NCBI RefSeq assembly: GCF_029224025.1
Contig: NZ_CP119392.1
Coordinates: 3,247,001 to 3,311,000, forward strand
Direction of reading: 5' to 3'
Source of the DNA: Rhodanobacter sp. AS-Z3
GTDB taxonomy: Bacteria; Pseudomonadota; Gammaproteobacteria; Xanthomonadales; Rhodanobacteraceae
Length of the DNA stretch: 64,000 bases
Shown piece by piece: positions 43,177 to 52,517 of the stretch. Every line of letters begins with the position of its first letter. Position 1 is the stretch's first letter. A model generated the notes under the pieces. It saw only the letters and a list, made by a program, of their open reading frames with translations. It was not told the origin of the DNA and did not search any database. A program made the translations under genes and the position numbers.

Positions 43177-44910
43177 TCAGAACGTGAAGCTGAACCGAGA
43201 ATAGATGTGGTAACCCTTTTTGTCGGACGCATCTTGCGATCCAAGGGGTACGGCACCGTTGAGGTGAAACTCGAAGTGATGGAATCGCGGCAGGCGGAAA
43301 ATCAGGCCGCCACCCACGCCACTCAGCGTGGAGGTGGGTGACTCGCTCTCGCGATTGGCTCCGGCTGAGAAGCCCTTTGCGTAGTCAACGAACAACTGGA
43401 ACTCAAGCAGTTCACGCCAGGGGCGCCCATAGAACGGCGAGACTTTGTCGCCAAAGCCTGGCGCGTCGACGTGATATTCCAGCGACGTGTAGTAGCCACG
43501 GTCGCGCAATGCGTCGGCGATGGGATAGGCCCGGATGCTATCGGGACCGCCCAAGGCAAACTGCTCCAATGGGATCAGCGCATCATTGCTGTATTGACCA
43601 ACGATCTTCAGGTAGAGCCGCTGCGACTTGGTCAGAAACTGCATGCGTGTATAGGACAGTTTCCCGACAAGAAAACTATGGGCGTGCAGCGGGCTGACAA
43701 GATCCGGATCAAGTGAGTCGTCATTGATGGACTTGCGCACGCCTACCTGAAGGATATCGACGCCATTGAAGCGCCGATCGGTATGCAGCAATCCGTAGGT
43801 CAATTCTGCCAGCAGGAATTTTTCATCGGACAAGTGGATACCGAGGCTGTCCAGTCGTGACTCTTCGCGAATGAGATGCAGCGTGCTCACCATCTGCAAG
43901 TCGTCACGATTGATGAATTTCCAATCGGCGCCGCCGTAGTACATCGAACTGGGACCCTTCACGTCGAGCGCCGCAAACGTGCCGGTATTGATCTGCAACT
44001 CATTGCGCGAAGCGCCTACCACGGCAGTCAGGCCGGGAATGCTTGTTGCCGGCACACGATAGGAGGCTGCACCGTAGATGTTGTCACTGGGAACGAGCGC
44101 GTAGTCGACGTTCAGATTGAACACATCGCCTATACCCAACGGGTTGGCCCACTCGACGCCGGCCTGCGCGCGATAGCGACCCGTCAGAGGGGTGCCGTAA
44201 TTGTTGGCGCCTAGCGTGAACTTCAGGGGCCGCTTCGCTTCGGTGGCGATCATCACCAGATCGGTGTCGCCGGTATGCTCGCCGGGCTGGAACGTGGAAG
44301 CGACCGTCACGCCTGGCAAGTCACGCGCATACAGCAAAGCGGAGTCCACGTCGCTTTTCAGCAAGGGCTTGCCGCGAAGCTTTTGCGCGGCTGCAGAGAT
44401 CACATCGGGCTGATAGCGCTTGTTGCCTTTGACAATGATCTTGCCGATCTTTCCTTCCAGTACGCGAATCTCGACGATCTTGTCCGCACCGACGGTCTGC
44501 GCTGGCAGAAACGCGTTGGAAACGATAAAACCTGCATTGCGGTAGCGCTCGACAATCTTGTTGGCGACGCCTTGCATGTCGTCAAAGCTGAGCTCAACCG
44601 GGCTGCCTGCCTTGGCGGCCAACGCCTGGTATTGCGCATCAGCCAGCGACTGGATGTTCGCGGGTGTAAGGCCCACGTTTGAGTGATCCGCCACACCGGT
44701 GACCCGGAACCCCTGCACGGCAATTTTCTGCACGGCAGCCGAGTCGCGATCACGAACTGGCGGCACTACGTTGTCCGCTGTCGGCGGAGAAGCATCTGAC
44801 TGCGGCGGTGAAGATACTTGTCCCGTCGCCCCTGCGTCACTGCCCTGCGCCCGCAAAGGGCCGCCCGTAAATACAAATGCCAACGCTGCCGCGAAGCAAA
44901 CAATTCGCAC
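43177..44910 (-). CDS. TpsB outer-membrane transporter (FhaC/ShlB family)
   Basis: A 577-residue two-partner secretion transporter of the Omp85 superfamily that exports the exoprotein downstream. A signal peptide (about 1-22, ending LRAQG) is followed by a Pro-rich stretch, POTRA domains (about 55-205: VQKIAVQGFRVTG, ELSFDDMQGVANKIVERYRNAGF, KIVEIRVLEGKIGKIIVKGN) and a 16-strand barrel ending in Phe (YSRFSFTF). GTG at 44910 is preferred: AAGGGGAA lies 5 bases upstream; a GTG at 44931 lacks one. The exoprotein gene starts 3 bp after the stop. Confidence 0.93.
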   Translation of the reverse strand: MRIVCFAAALAFVFTGGPLRAQGSDAGATGQVSSPPQSDASPPTADNVVPPVRDRDSAAVQKIAVQGFRVTGVADHSNVGLTPANIQSLADAQYQALAAKAGSPVELSFDDMQGVANKIVERYRNAGFIVSNAFLPAQTVGADKIVEIRVLEGKIGKIIVKGNKRYQPDVISAAAQKLRGKPLLKSDVDSALLYARDLPGVTVASTFQPGEHTGDTDLVMIATEAKRPLKFTLGANNYGTPLTGRYRAQAGVEWANPLGIGDVFNLNVDYALVPSDNIYGAASYRVPATSIPGLTAVVGASRNELQINTGTFAALDVKGPSSMYYGGADWKFINRDDLQMVSTLHLIREESRLDSLGIHLSDEKFLLAELTYGLLHTDRRFNGVDILQVGVRKSINDDSLDPDLVSPLHAHSFLVGKLSYTRMQFLTKSQRLYLKIVGQYSNDALIPLEQFALGGPDSIRAYPIADALRDRGYYTSLEYHVDAPGFGDKVSPFYGRPWRELLEFQLFVDYAKGFSAGANRESESPTSTLSGVGGGLIFRLPRFHHFEFHLNGAVPLGSQDASDKKGYHIYSRFSFTF

Positions 44911-45354
44911 GATTATTCCCCTTGGCCGCACCTATCGATCCATTGACGGCAGACGCTGATGATTCAGTGCCTGCCCGCTGCGAACTCCCAAGCCCCCTCA
45001 CACTCAGACAATTGCTGCCTGCTGGCTTGTGTTACTTGCTCAAGGATACACCTTTGCCTCTGCAAAGAAAGCGGTCTGTCCGGCTGAAACCACCCGCAGC
45101 AACCGCCGGAAATAACCACGGCAAACGTCAGCAAAAACCTACGTCATGCTCCGGCGGATCAGCCGAACGGCCAGCAAAGCCCTGAGCTGCGCGCCTCCCC
45201 ACTGACATGGATGAACGTCAAAGCACGCAACCCTACATGACAGCTAATCGCTCAAGCTTGCTTCAACACAGGGTTTAAAATCGGATTATCGAAACCATGC
45301 ACCGAAATACCTGTCATGACTTAATCGAAAATATGCCGCCCACGCGAAAGTCAT
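44911..45354. other. 444-bp intergenic region upstream of tpsB
   Basis: No gene or RNA is recognised. AT content rises toward 45240-45354 (TTTAAAAT at 45273-45280), the probable regulatory stretch for tpsB on the minus strand. No matching -35/-10 pair with correct spacing could be picked out, and no hairpin terminator is evident for the upstream gene. Confidence 0.4.
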
Positions 45355-45711
45355 TCAATGTCGGATGAACGCCCAGTAGATCATCCCGGCAATCAAGGCG
45401 ACTGCCATCGCCATCAACAACAACGGCTTCCATGTCAGTGTCGGCCGCATCGACAGCAGCGACGCCAGCGCGTGGCCGGAGTCTGCCGGATCGTTCCCAC
45501 CCATGGCCACTCTATGCTGGCCACGCGAGGTGGTTATGGCAGAGGGTGGCACCAAAGCCTTGCGCGCGGTAACCACCCCGCCGCCGTCGGCCAGCGACTG
45601 CAACACCCGACGACGGCGTCCTCGATAGTCATCCCGCGAGATCCGGCCAAGCCGATGCGCGTCATCAAGCGCACGGAGATCACGATTGATGGCAGCTTCG
45701 CGTTCGGTCAT
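45355..45711 (-). CDS. Tail-anchored protein downstream of the T6SS kinase
   Basis: A 118-residue protein. Its N-terminal helices (INRDLRALDDAHRLGRISRDDYRGRRRRVLQSL) resemble a SHOCT-like hairpin, a polar linker follows, and a single hydrophobic helix lies at the C-terminus (PLLLMAMAVALIAGMIYWAF), so it should be tail-anchored in the inner membrane with the bulk in the cytoplasm. It overlaps the kinase stop by 4 bp and ends the T6SS operon. Function is unknown; a partner of the membrane-bound kinase is plausible. Confidence 0.8.
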   Translation of the reverse strand: MTEREAAINRDLRALDDAHRLGRISRDDYRGRRRRVLQSLADGGGVVTARKALVPPSAITTSRGQHRVAMGGNDPADSGHALASLLSMRPTLTWKPLLLMAMAVALIAGMIYWAFIRH

Positions 45712-48700
45712 TTCAGCTCCCTCAATACCCGGAAACCCACATCCCGTTGCGGCGAACCGCCATCCGACCGGCTGGAGTCGACACTACAGTCCGACCAATA
45801 GCTGTTGTAGCTGCCACCGCGCACCATCACGCTGCCGCCGCTGACCACCCACTCCCACACATTGCCAGTCATGTTGACCAGACCCCACGGGTTACGCGAG
45901 CGTCCCCGCGGCGATACCGGTGCACCACTGCCGTCCCCGCCACCCGCCGAAGGAAGAATGCAGTTGCTGTCCTCTGCCTGCTTCCAACTGCCGCCACCTT
46001 TCGCAGCGTGGAGCCATTCTGCATCGGTCGGCAGGCGATAGGTGAAGCCACCACTCAGGTCGCTGAGCCAGCGCGCATAGGCCCGCGCCTGATCGAGGCT
46101 GATATTGCTTATCGGCGCGGCGCCAAGATCTTTGTCGGCGACTGAAACGGCCGCGCACTTGCCGCTGCCGCGACAGAATTGATTGAACTCGTTGATCGAT
46201 ATCTCGGTTCGCGACATGGCGTAAGCCTTGCCGCCATTTACGCCAGGCACGACGACGAGCAAAGGTCCGCGCCCACCCTCGATGGCGTCCGAGCAGAACT
46301 TGCCCTTGCCGACAAGTTCGGGCCTGGCGCACGCGTCCGGACCACTTGCCGCCACATTGCCTGCCGTCGCCGGCTGGGCCACGGGCTTCGTACCGGGCTT
46401 GGTGGTCGCGGTGGGAGGCTTCCCCGGAACGGTGGTAGGAACCTGGGTTGTAGCCGGCTCCGGGACCGGAGCCACGACCGGCGTAGCCGGTGTCACGGGA
46501 GCGGTTACTGCCGCACGCTTGAGCTTGTCCAGCTGATCGGCAAGCGACTTCGCCGTCAACTGGCCGCGAGCCTTCATGCTGGCTTCGAGCTTGCCCAGCT
46601 CGGTCGAATCGTTGCGGCGAACGCTGTCGAGTTGCTTTTCCAGTTGCGCATACTGGGCGCTGCTTGCCGGCTGCTTGGTCGCCGCGATAATCGCGCTCGC
46701 CACGTCGTAGCGGGCCTTCGCCGTGCGCAAATCGGCATTGTTGCCAAGCGCACCAAGGCCCTGTCCAAGAATGTCCGAGGCACGCTGATAACGACCCTTC
46801 TGGAAGGCATCTTCGGCCTGGCCGAGATACGCGTCGGCCAGCAGCTTCGGAGCTTCGGTCCGCAGGAACGGATTGTCCGGCTGCAAGGCCTTGATACGCG
46901 CCAACGACTGGCTGGCTTTGCTGACGTCGCCGGCCGCCACCGCACTTTTCATCGACTCGATACGCGACTTGACTTCGGCGTCGGCGCTCTCCTGCGCAGC
47001 CGTTGCCTGCAGACGTGCCTGCAAGGTATCCAGTGCGGCCTTCTGCGCCAGCAGCTCGGCGGATTTCGGTACGTATTGGAGGCCAAAATCCACCGCAATC
47101 TTTGCCTGCGGCAGATGTTGCGGATCAGCCAGCCGCGCCGCCTCCCCCGCAATGGCGGCTCCCAACGCGTTGACCGCACGCTCGGTCTCTGGCGACTTGT
47201 CGGCATGCAGGGTCGCCATGGCGGTGGCCACATCACGCTGCCAATCCGGCGTCAGCGTGGGCTTCGCACCCAAACTGGCCAACGACGTTCTCGCATCAGC
47301 GAAGGCCTGCGCCTGTTGCTGCTGGGTCTTCTGCTGTGCCGCCGTTCGGGCGGTTGCAACGTCAGCCAGCAGCTTGCCAAAACCCGCTTCGGCCGGATCG
47401 AGCTGCTGGCCTGCCTGACCGACGCGCTCGGCGGCGTCCAGGTTGCCGTCTGCTATTTGTTCACGCGCCAGCTTGATCAAACCGGTGTTCGCTTGCGCGC
47501 GCACGGCGGCATAGTCCGCGGAATCTGCGCCGATCTGGCTGCGCGCGGTGCTCAGTGCACTCTTGACGTCCTGCAGCCAGACCACCGTCGCTTGCGGGCT
47601 GGCCAGCAAGTCGGTCACGCGGCTCTTGGCCAGGGCATTGCGCTGCGCTTCGCTGGCAGCCTTCTGTGCCAGCTGGTTCTGTTGTTCCAGCAGACTCTGA
47701 CGGGTGGACGACAGACTGGAGTCGCCAGGGAACAGGTTGATCCCGAAACCGGCAATGCTGATGGCACCTGCCAGATCGCCTGCCTTCTGCCGCTCGGTTG
47801 CCTGCCCAGCCAGAACTCCCTTCAAACGGGTTGCCTGTTCCGCCAGTCGCGGATCGTCGACCAGCAGGCTTGCCGCATCTCGATAGGATGCTGCCGCCTT
47901 GGCCCGCCAGTCGTCTGCATTGACCGGCTGATCCAGCAAGCCGGTGAGTGTCTGCAAGCCTTGTTCACGCTGCTGCTGCAACTGCTGCGCCTTTTGCTCC
48001 TGCAGCCGCTGCGCTGCCAGCGCCTTGCCGATTTCGTCCAGTTGCGCGCTGCGTTGCTTCAGTCTCGCCGAATCCGGGAACAGACTGATGGCAAGTTTGA
48101 GTTCCTTGGTCGCGTCGTCGACATGGCCGGCGTCGATCGACTTGCCGATGGCGGTGTCGTACTTCAGCTCCAGCTCGGTGTTCTTCAACAAGGTGCTGTT
48201 CGGATCGATCGCGCGGATATGGCTCAGCGTGGTGACCACGTTGTCTGGCTGATTCTCGAAAATGGCATCGGCGCTGATCTGGTCGCTCAGCTTGGTATCG
48301 AGCGAGTTGAGCAGGTCATTGCGCTGCTTTTCCACCTCAGTCCGCTTGATGTCCAGTGCCGGCGAATAAAGCTTGAGGTCATCACGCAGTTTGAATACCT
48401 GCTGGGTACCGGCGTAGTCGTATCGATTCTTGTCCGGGCTCCAGTAGGCATCGATACGGGCAAGCAGGTAACTCTGGATCAGTTCGCCCTGGTCGACGAC
48501 GGTGCGCTTGCGATCGTCGTCACTCAAGGTGTCGAGTGCCTTGAGCGCCTGCGCTTCATTGGCGTAGTGATCGGGGCGCGTCATGGTGAAACGCGCGATG
48601 ACTTCGGACAGATGATGGTTGTGCTGATAGGTCGTCCACGCCCATGCACCACCGGCCACCACGAGAATGGCGGGCACGCCGTACAACAGGTATGGCATCG

Positions 48701-50138
48701 CGCGTTCGCGCGCGCCTACGTCGCGCAAGCCGTCGATCAGCTCATTCGCACTCTTCAGGCGGTCGGCCTTGGTGAAGGCAACGCTCGCGCAGAGTGTCTT
48801 GTACTGATGTTTGGTCAGCCCCTTCACCGGTGGCGGTTTGCGGCCTTCCTTCATCGCCACTTCGGCGCTGGCCTTGTCGTACGGGTGCTTGCCGGTAAGC
48901 AGCTCGAAGGTCACGCAACCGAGCGCGTAGACATCGTCACTGGGAACCGGGTCTTCGCCCCGGATCATCTCCAGGCTGGCATAAGCGGGCGTCAGGGCAC
49001 CCAGCGTACCGGCGTCGAATACGGTTTCTTCGCCAACCGAATCACCCATGTGCTTGCCGGCACGGGCGATGCCGAAGTCGAACACTTTCGGCACACCCTC
49101 ACGGGTGACCATGACGTTGGCCGGCTTGAAGTCTGAATGCACCACACCGGCCGAATGCGCGCGAGTGAGTGCACGCGCCATGCCTTCAATCAAAGGCCGC
49201 GCCTGTGTCAGCGACATGCCGTTGAAGGCTTTCTCACGGATCAACTGCTTGAGATCGGAGCCATCGACGTACTCCATCGTCATGAAGACGATGGTGCGGT
49301 CCTTGTCAAAATCGTAGACGCGCACAATGTTGTCGTGCGCCAGTTGTTGCGAACGCCGCGACTCGCGCTGCAACGAGATCAGTGAATCGGGATGACGACG
49401 GAATTCGTCGTTAAGAATTTTCACGGCAACGTAGGGATCGCGATCGCGCGCCTCCACCTTGCGTTCGTCGCGCGCCTTGAACACCACGCCCATGCCGCCG
49501 CGGCCGATCTCCTTCTCCAGGTAGAAGCGCCCCTTGAGCAGCGAGCCAACCGTAACGAAGTCGGAGGCTTCGCCTTCGGAGATGTGATTCCAGCTGGAGC
49601 TGGTACCGGTCACCCCCTGATGGGTGCCCTGGGTGCCAGTCAAACCTGCCGTTTGACCTTCCATCGGCCCCGTCGGCGTGCCCGAAGCGGGCTTCACGAT
49701 GGTGGCCTCGTCGTCCACTGGTGGCTGCGCCTGACGAGAGGTGGGCTTGACCACGGTGACGTCGTCATCCACTGCGCCGGCTGGCGGCGCGACCGGGCGA
49801 GAAGCCGGCTGCACTATCGTGGCGTCATCATCGATCGCTGCGGGCGAAGTCGGCGGCGCAGCAGGCGTGGGACGCTGCGTGGCAGGCTTGATCTGGGTGG
49901 CCTCGTCATCGTGTAACTCACTACCGGAGGCCGCCTGCACAGCGGCCAACTTGGCCAGCAAGGCCTTGGCCACCATCGGCTCGAGCGTCCCCTGCTCGCG
50001 CTGCTGCGCCACCCACTCACATTCGGCCTGATGCTCTGCTTCGGGCAGCGTCCCGCGTGCCCCAAGGGCATCGAACAAGGCGGCGAGCTTGAGTTTGTCG
50101 GCCTGGTAGGCGGAAACCAGTTCGGCTATGGAATTCAT
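45708..50138 (-). CDS. ppkA: PpkA-like Ser/Thr protein kinase with SUMF1-like C-terminal domain
   Basis: A 1,476-residue membrane kinase of the T6SS threonine-phosphorylation pathway. Residues 77-150 carry four DD(E/D)(A/V)T motifs (Thr81, 107, 128, 146). The kinase domain spans about 200-470: GRGGMG (212-217), Lys240, catalytic loop HSDFKPAN (334-341; Ser replaces the usual Arg, a non-RD kinase) and DFG (354-356). One transmembrane helix (484-502) is followed by about 750 residues of coiled or TPR-like helices and a SUMF1/FGE-like domain from about 1265 (YRLPTDAEWLHAA, NPWGLVNMTGNVWEWV). PpkA kinases phosphorylate Fha or TssL to start secretion. It lies 16 bp after the phosphatase gene. Confidence 0.93.
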   Translation of the reverse strand: MNSIAELVSAYQADKLKLAALFDALGARGTLPEAEHQAECEWVAQQREQGTLEPMVAKALLAKLAAVQAASGSELHDDEATQIKPATQRPTPAAPPTSPAAIDDDATIVQPASRPVAPPAGAVDDDVTVVKPTSRQAQPPVDDEATIVKPASGTPTGPMEGQTAGLTGTQGTHQGVTGTSSSWNHISEGEASDFVTVGSLLKGRFYLEKEIGRGGMGVVFKARDERKVEARDRDPYVAVKILNDEFRRHPDSLISLQRESRRSQQLAHDNIVRVYDFDKDRTIVFMTMEYVDGSDLKQLIREKAFNGMSLTQARPLIEGMARALTRAHSAGVVHSDFKPANVMVTREGVPKVFDFGIARAGKHMGDSVGEETVFDAGTLGALTPAYASLEMIRGEDPVPSDDVYALGCVTFELLTGKHPYDKASAEVAMKEGRKPPPVKGLTKHQYKTLCASVAFTKADRLKSANELIDGLRDVGARERAMPYLLYGVPAILVVAGGAWAWTTYQHNHHLSEVIARFTMTRPDHYANEAQALKALDTLSDDDRKRTVVDQGELIQSYLLARIDAYWSPDKNRYDYAGTQQVFKLRDDLKLYSPALDIKRTEVEKQRNDLLNSLDTKLSDQISADAIFENQPDNVVTTLSHIRAIDPNSTLLKNTELELKYDTAIGKSIDAGHVDDATKELKLAISLFPDSARLKQRSAQLDEIGKALAAQRLQEQKAQQLQQQREQGLQTLTGLLDQPVNADDWRAKAAASYRDAASLLVDDPRLAEQATRLKGVLAGQATERQKAGDLAGAISIAGFGINLFPGDSSLSSTRQSLLEQQNQLAQKAASEAQRNALAKSRVTDLLASPQATVVWLQDVKSALSTARSQIGADSADYAAVRAQANTGLIKLAREQIADGNLDAAERVGQAGQQLDPAEAGFGKLLADVATARTAAQQKTQQQQAQAFADARTSLASLGAKPTLTPDWQRDVATAMATLHADKSPETERAVNALGAAIAGEAARLADPQHLPQAKIAVDFGLQYVPKSAELLAQKAALDTLQARLQATAAQESADAEVKSRIESMKSAVAAGDVSKASQSLARIKALQPDNPFLRTEAPKLLADAYLGQAEDAFQKGRYQRASDILGQGLGALGNNADLRTAKARYDVASAIIAATKQPASSAQYAQLEKQLDSVRRNDSTELGKLEASMKARGQLTAKSLADQLDKLKRAAVTAPVTPATPVVAPVPEPATTQVPTTVPGKPPTATTKPGTKPVAQPATAGNVAASGPDACARPELVGKGKFCSDAIEGGRGPLLVVVPGVNGGKAYAMSRTEISINEFNQFCRGSGKCAAVSVADKDLGAAPISNISLDQARAYARWLSDLSGGFTYRLPTDAEWLHAAKGGGSWKQAEDSNCILPSAGGGDGSGAPVSPRGRSRNPWGLVNMTGNVWEWVVSGGSVMVRGGSYNSYWSDCSVDSSRSDGGSPQRDVGFRVLRELK

Positions 50139-50154
50139 GAGTGGGGACTTTTCT

Positions 50155-50874
50155 TCATTCTTGGATGCGTACGACTACGGCAGAGATGTTGTCCCGACCG
50201 CGCCGGCTGAGTGCGAGGTCGAACAAGCTGGCAACGAGATCCTGCGGCTGCGGGTTGCGACGACATTCGTCGTCAAGTTCGGCATCAGACATTTCCTTGT
50301 TGATGCCATCAGAGCAAAGCACGAAAGCCATTCCCGGCCGGTTACCAGCGACCACCCAGTCAACGAACAACTGCTCTTCCGCGCCGACTGCGCGCGTGAG
50401 TACACCGGAGCCGGCCTGCGCCGGCTCGGCAGGTGCGCCAAAATGGGTGATGTCGTCATCACCGCCATGCACATGGTCGCGGGTGATCTGGCGCAACTGC
50501 CCGTCTTCGAAGCAATACACGCGGCTGTCGCCAACCCAGCCGCAGAGCATCAGGTCATTGTCCTGCACCAGCACCACCACGGTGGAACCAATCAGGTCGA
50601 CGCCACGCGTTACGGCGGTCTGCAGCAGGTCGGTATTGATCTGCGAGAGCGTGTCTTCGATCAATTCGATGAAGTCCAGTGCGCTACCGGTGCGTGGCAA
50701 GGCACCGAGTCGCTCGACAATCATCGTGCTGGCGTAGTCGCCGGCCGAATGACCACCCAATCCGTCGGCGACGACCCACAGGCCAACGTCGTCGCGCACA
50801 AGGATGGCGTCCTCGTTGTGCTTGCGAACCTTGCCGGTCACCGTGCGTCCTGCTGAAACATAGCGAGTCATCAT
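50155..50874 (-). CDS. pppA: PP2C-family Ser/Thr phosphatase (PppA-like)
   Basis: A 239-residue PP2C phosphatase that reverses kinase action in T6SS control. All metal-site motifs are intact: NED (20-22), DGLGGH (37-42), GDSR (115-118), CSDG (187-190) and DN (228-229). The start ATG overlaps the tagF stop (ATGA); a second ATG follows directly. It sits between tagF and the kinase, matching the classic PppA/PpkA pairing. By analogy with Pseudomonas and Agrobacterium it switches secretion off. Confidence 0.94.
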   Translation of the reverse strand: MMTRYVSAGRTVTGKVRKHNEDAILVRDDVGLWVVADGLGGHSAGDYASTMIVERLGALPRTGSALDFIELIEDTLSQINTDLLQTAVTRGVDLIGSTVVVLVQDNDLMLCGWVGDSRVYCFEDGQLRQITRDHVHGGDDDITHFGAPAEPAQAGSGVLTRAVGAEEQLFVDWVVAGNRPGMAFVLCSDGINKEMSDAELDDECRRNPQPQDLVASLFDLALSRRGRDNISAVVVRIQE

Positions 50875-52514
50875 GCGCCCATCTCGATGATCGTCAGCGG
50901 CCAGCGGGCCGCATCCGTGCCAAGGCCCGCCGCTTGGGCCAGCCGCTGTCGTGCTTCGTCAATCGAGGAGAGCGCCAGACTGCTGGCCAGAACACCTGCT
51001 GGCAGCTGCAACAAGGATGAATTTGCCAGCAGCAGCAAACGGTCGCCAGCAGCCGCCTCGCATTGAACCTCTCCACACGTCGGTTGCTCGGCGGCGCCCA
51101 ACCCGGGTGCCACCGGTGCAGCACTGCTGAATAACAAGTCGTCAAACTCGTCGCTGACGGCGCCACCAGGCAAGCGGGCCGGCGCACTGCCCTGCGCGAA
51201 CAACGGCTGCACTCGCCCCTGCCGGTAGTGCCACGCGCTGGCGCTGCCAATGCGCAACAAACTGGCCTTGCCGCCTTCCACATGCGCGGCAATCACCGCG
51301 CAGTCTTCCAGCACCGGATCGATCAAGTCTTCACTGGCCTGACGCAACGGCGGATTCAGCATCAACAGCTGGCTGCACAATGACTGCATACCGCCGTCCA
51401 GGTCGTCGCAAGGCAGCGCCCGGACGATGGCGGAAACCGCGTCGACGGCGCGCTGACGGGCGCTCGGCAACCCGACTTCAGCAGCCAGCACGGTCAGTCC
51501 GCACTCGGGGCGTGACTCCACCGCAGCCTTCGGCATCACTCCCATGGTCACGCCAACAGCCACGGTTGTCGTGACCGCAGCCGGAACAGTGGTGAGGGGT
51601 GGCGCCACAACTGCGGGAGCCCCCAGCAAATCCGATAGCAGGCCAGGATCGTCAGGCAACCAGGCTGGCGCCGGAGATGGCGACGGAGCAGGCCAGACGG
51701 GCGCTGTTGGTACCGCGGCCACAAGATCGTCCAGCAGATTGCTGGCATGCTCCGACAGCGATCGCTGAGGAGAGCCCGCTTGTTCAAGCGGCACTGATGA
51801 GCGCCACGGTTTGACGCCGCTGCCGGCATCGAGAAATGCGGCGTAGGCGGCCGGAGCAGGCAGCCCGTTCGTGGCCAATGCACATGCGGGAACCCGCTCG
51901 CTTCCCGCAGTCCACCACAGACACCAGGTGCCAGACGTGCTGGCCAGACGACCCCACAACTCGGCCAGAAAGGCTTCCGCCGATGGAACTGCCGGCAGAG
52001 GAAGGCGCCAGTGCGTCGCCGCCCGCCAGTCGACTTCAGGCAGCGCGGTCGATGCGGCCGAAAACCGTCTGGCCAGCGGATCGCCCAGGTCAGCCACCTG
52101 ACCATCAAACGCCTCGACCGTGATACGGGCGTCCGCCTGCGCCTCGGCATGGACGTTTTCGGCGGCCTTCAGCCAGCCGACCGCCTCCGTCAAAGCCCGC
52201 GACGTGGCAGCCGGGTCACTTGCCAACGGTGCGGCAATAACCATCGGAAAACAGCGTCCGACTCGGTCAACACCAGGCCCCATGATGCCAAGCCATGCCG
52301 AGTCACCGCAGACGCCTGCGCCAAGCAGGAACCGCCAGACCGGACTGGCGTGGTAAGCGTCGCGCCAACCTGTTCCCAGTTCGTTGCGACTCTCCGCCAC
52401 CGCCGTCTCGAAGTGCCCGTCCCACACGTCCACAAAACTCGACGGCAACCGACGCTGCACGAAATCCCCTGCGCAAGGCAGCTTTCCGAAAAAGCCCGCG
52501 ACGGGATTCGGCAT
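50871..52514 (-). CDS. tagF: TagF fused to a degenerate PP2C-like domain
   Basis: A 547-residue protein. Residues 1 to about 220 form the TagF domain (GFFGKLPCAGDFVQRRLP, RFLLGAGVCG, GPGVDRVGRCFPMVIAAP), a post-translational T6SS repressor. A Pro/Ala-rich linker (about 265-335) leads to a PP2C-like fold (about 339-547), alignable to the phosphatase downstream. There GLTVLAAEVGLP replaces the GLWVVADGLGGH metal motif, GSAS (423-426) replaces GDSR, and ANSS (497-500) replaces CSDG, so it should be inactive. Agrobacterium has an active TagF-PppA fusion. It overlaps pppA by 4 bp and lies 3 bp after tssM. Confidence 0.9.
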   Translation of the reverse strand: MPNPVAGFFGKLPCAGDFVQRRLPSSFVDVWDGHFETAVAESRNELGTGWRDAYHASPVWRFLLGAGVCGDSAWLGIMGPGVDRVGRCFPMVIAAPLASDPAATSRALTEAVGWLKAAENVHAEAQADARITVEAFDGQVADLGDPLARRFSAASTALPEVDWRAATHWRLPLPAVPSAEAFLAELWGRLASTSGTWCLWWTAGSERVPACALATNGLPAPAAYAAFLDAGSGVKPWRSSVPLEQAGSPQRSLSEHASNLLDDLVAAVPTAPVWPAPSPSPAPAWLPDDPGLLSDLLGAPAVVAPPLTTVPAAVTTTVAVGVTMGVMPKAAVESRPECGLTVLAAEVGLPSARQRAVDAVSAIVRALPCDDLDGGMQSLCSQLLMLNPPLRQASEDLIDPVLEDCAVIAAHVEGGKASLLRIGSASAWHYRQGRVQPLFAQGSAPARLPGGAVSDEFDDLLFSSAAPVAPGLGAAEQPTCGEVQCEAAAGDRLLLLANSSLLQLPAGVLASSLALSSIDEARQRLAQAAGLGTDAARWPLTIIEMGA

Positions 52515-52517
52515 CGC

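Noticed and set aside
46179..49136. 985-codon plus-strand frame opposite the kinase
   Set aside because: It is the complement of a GC-rich gene with clear kinase and SUMF1 motifs; Arg/Gly/Leu-rich with no family resemblance.
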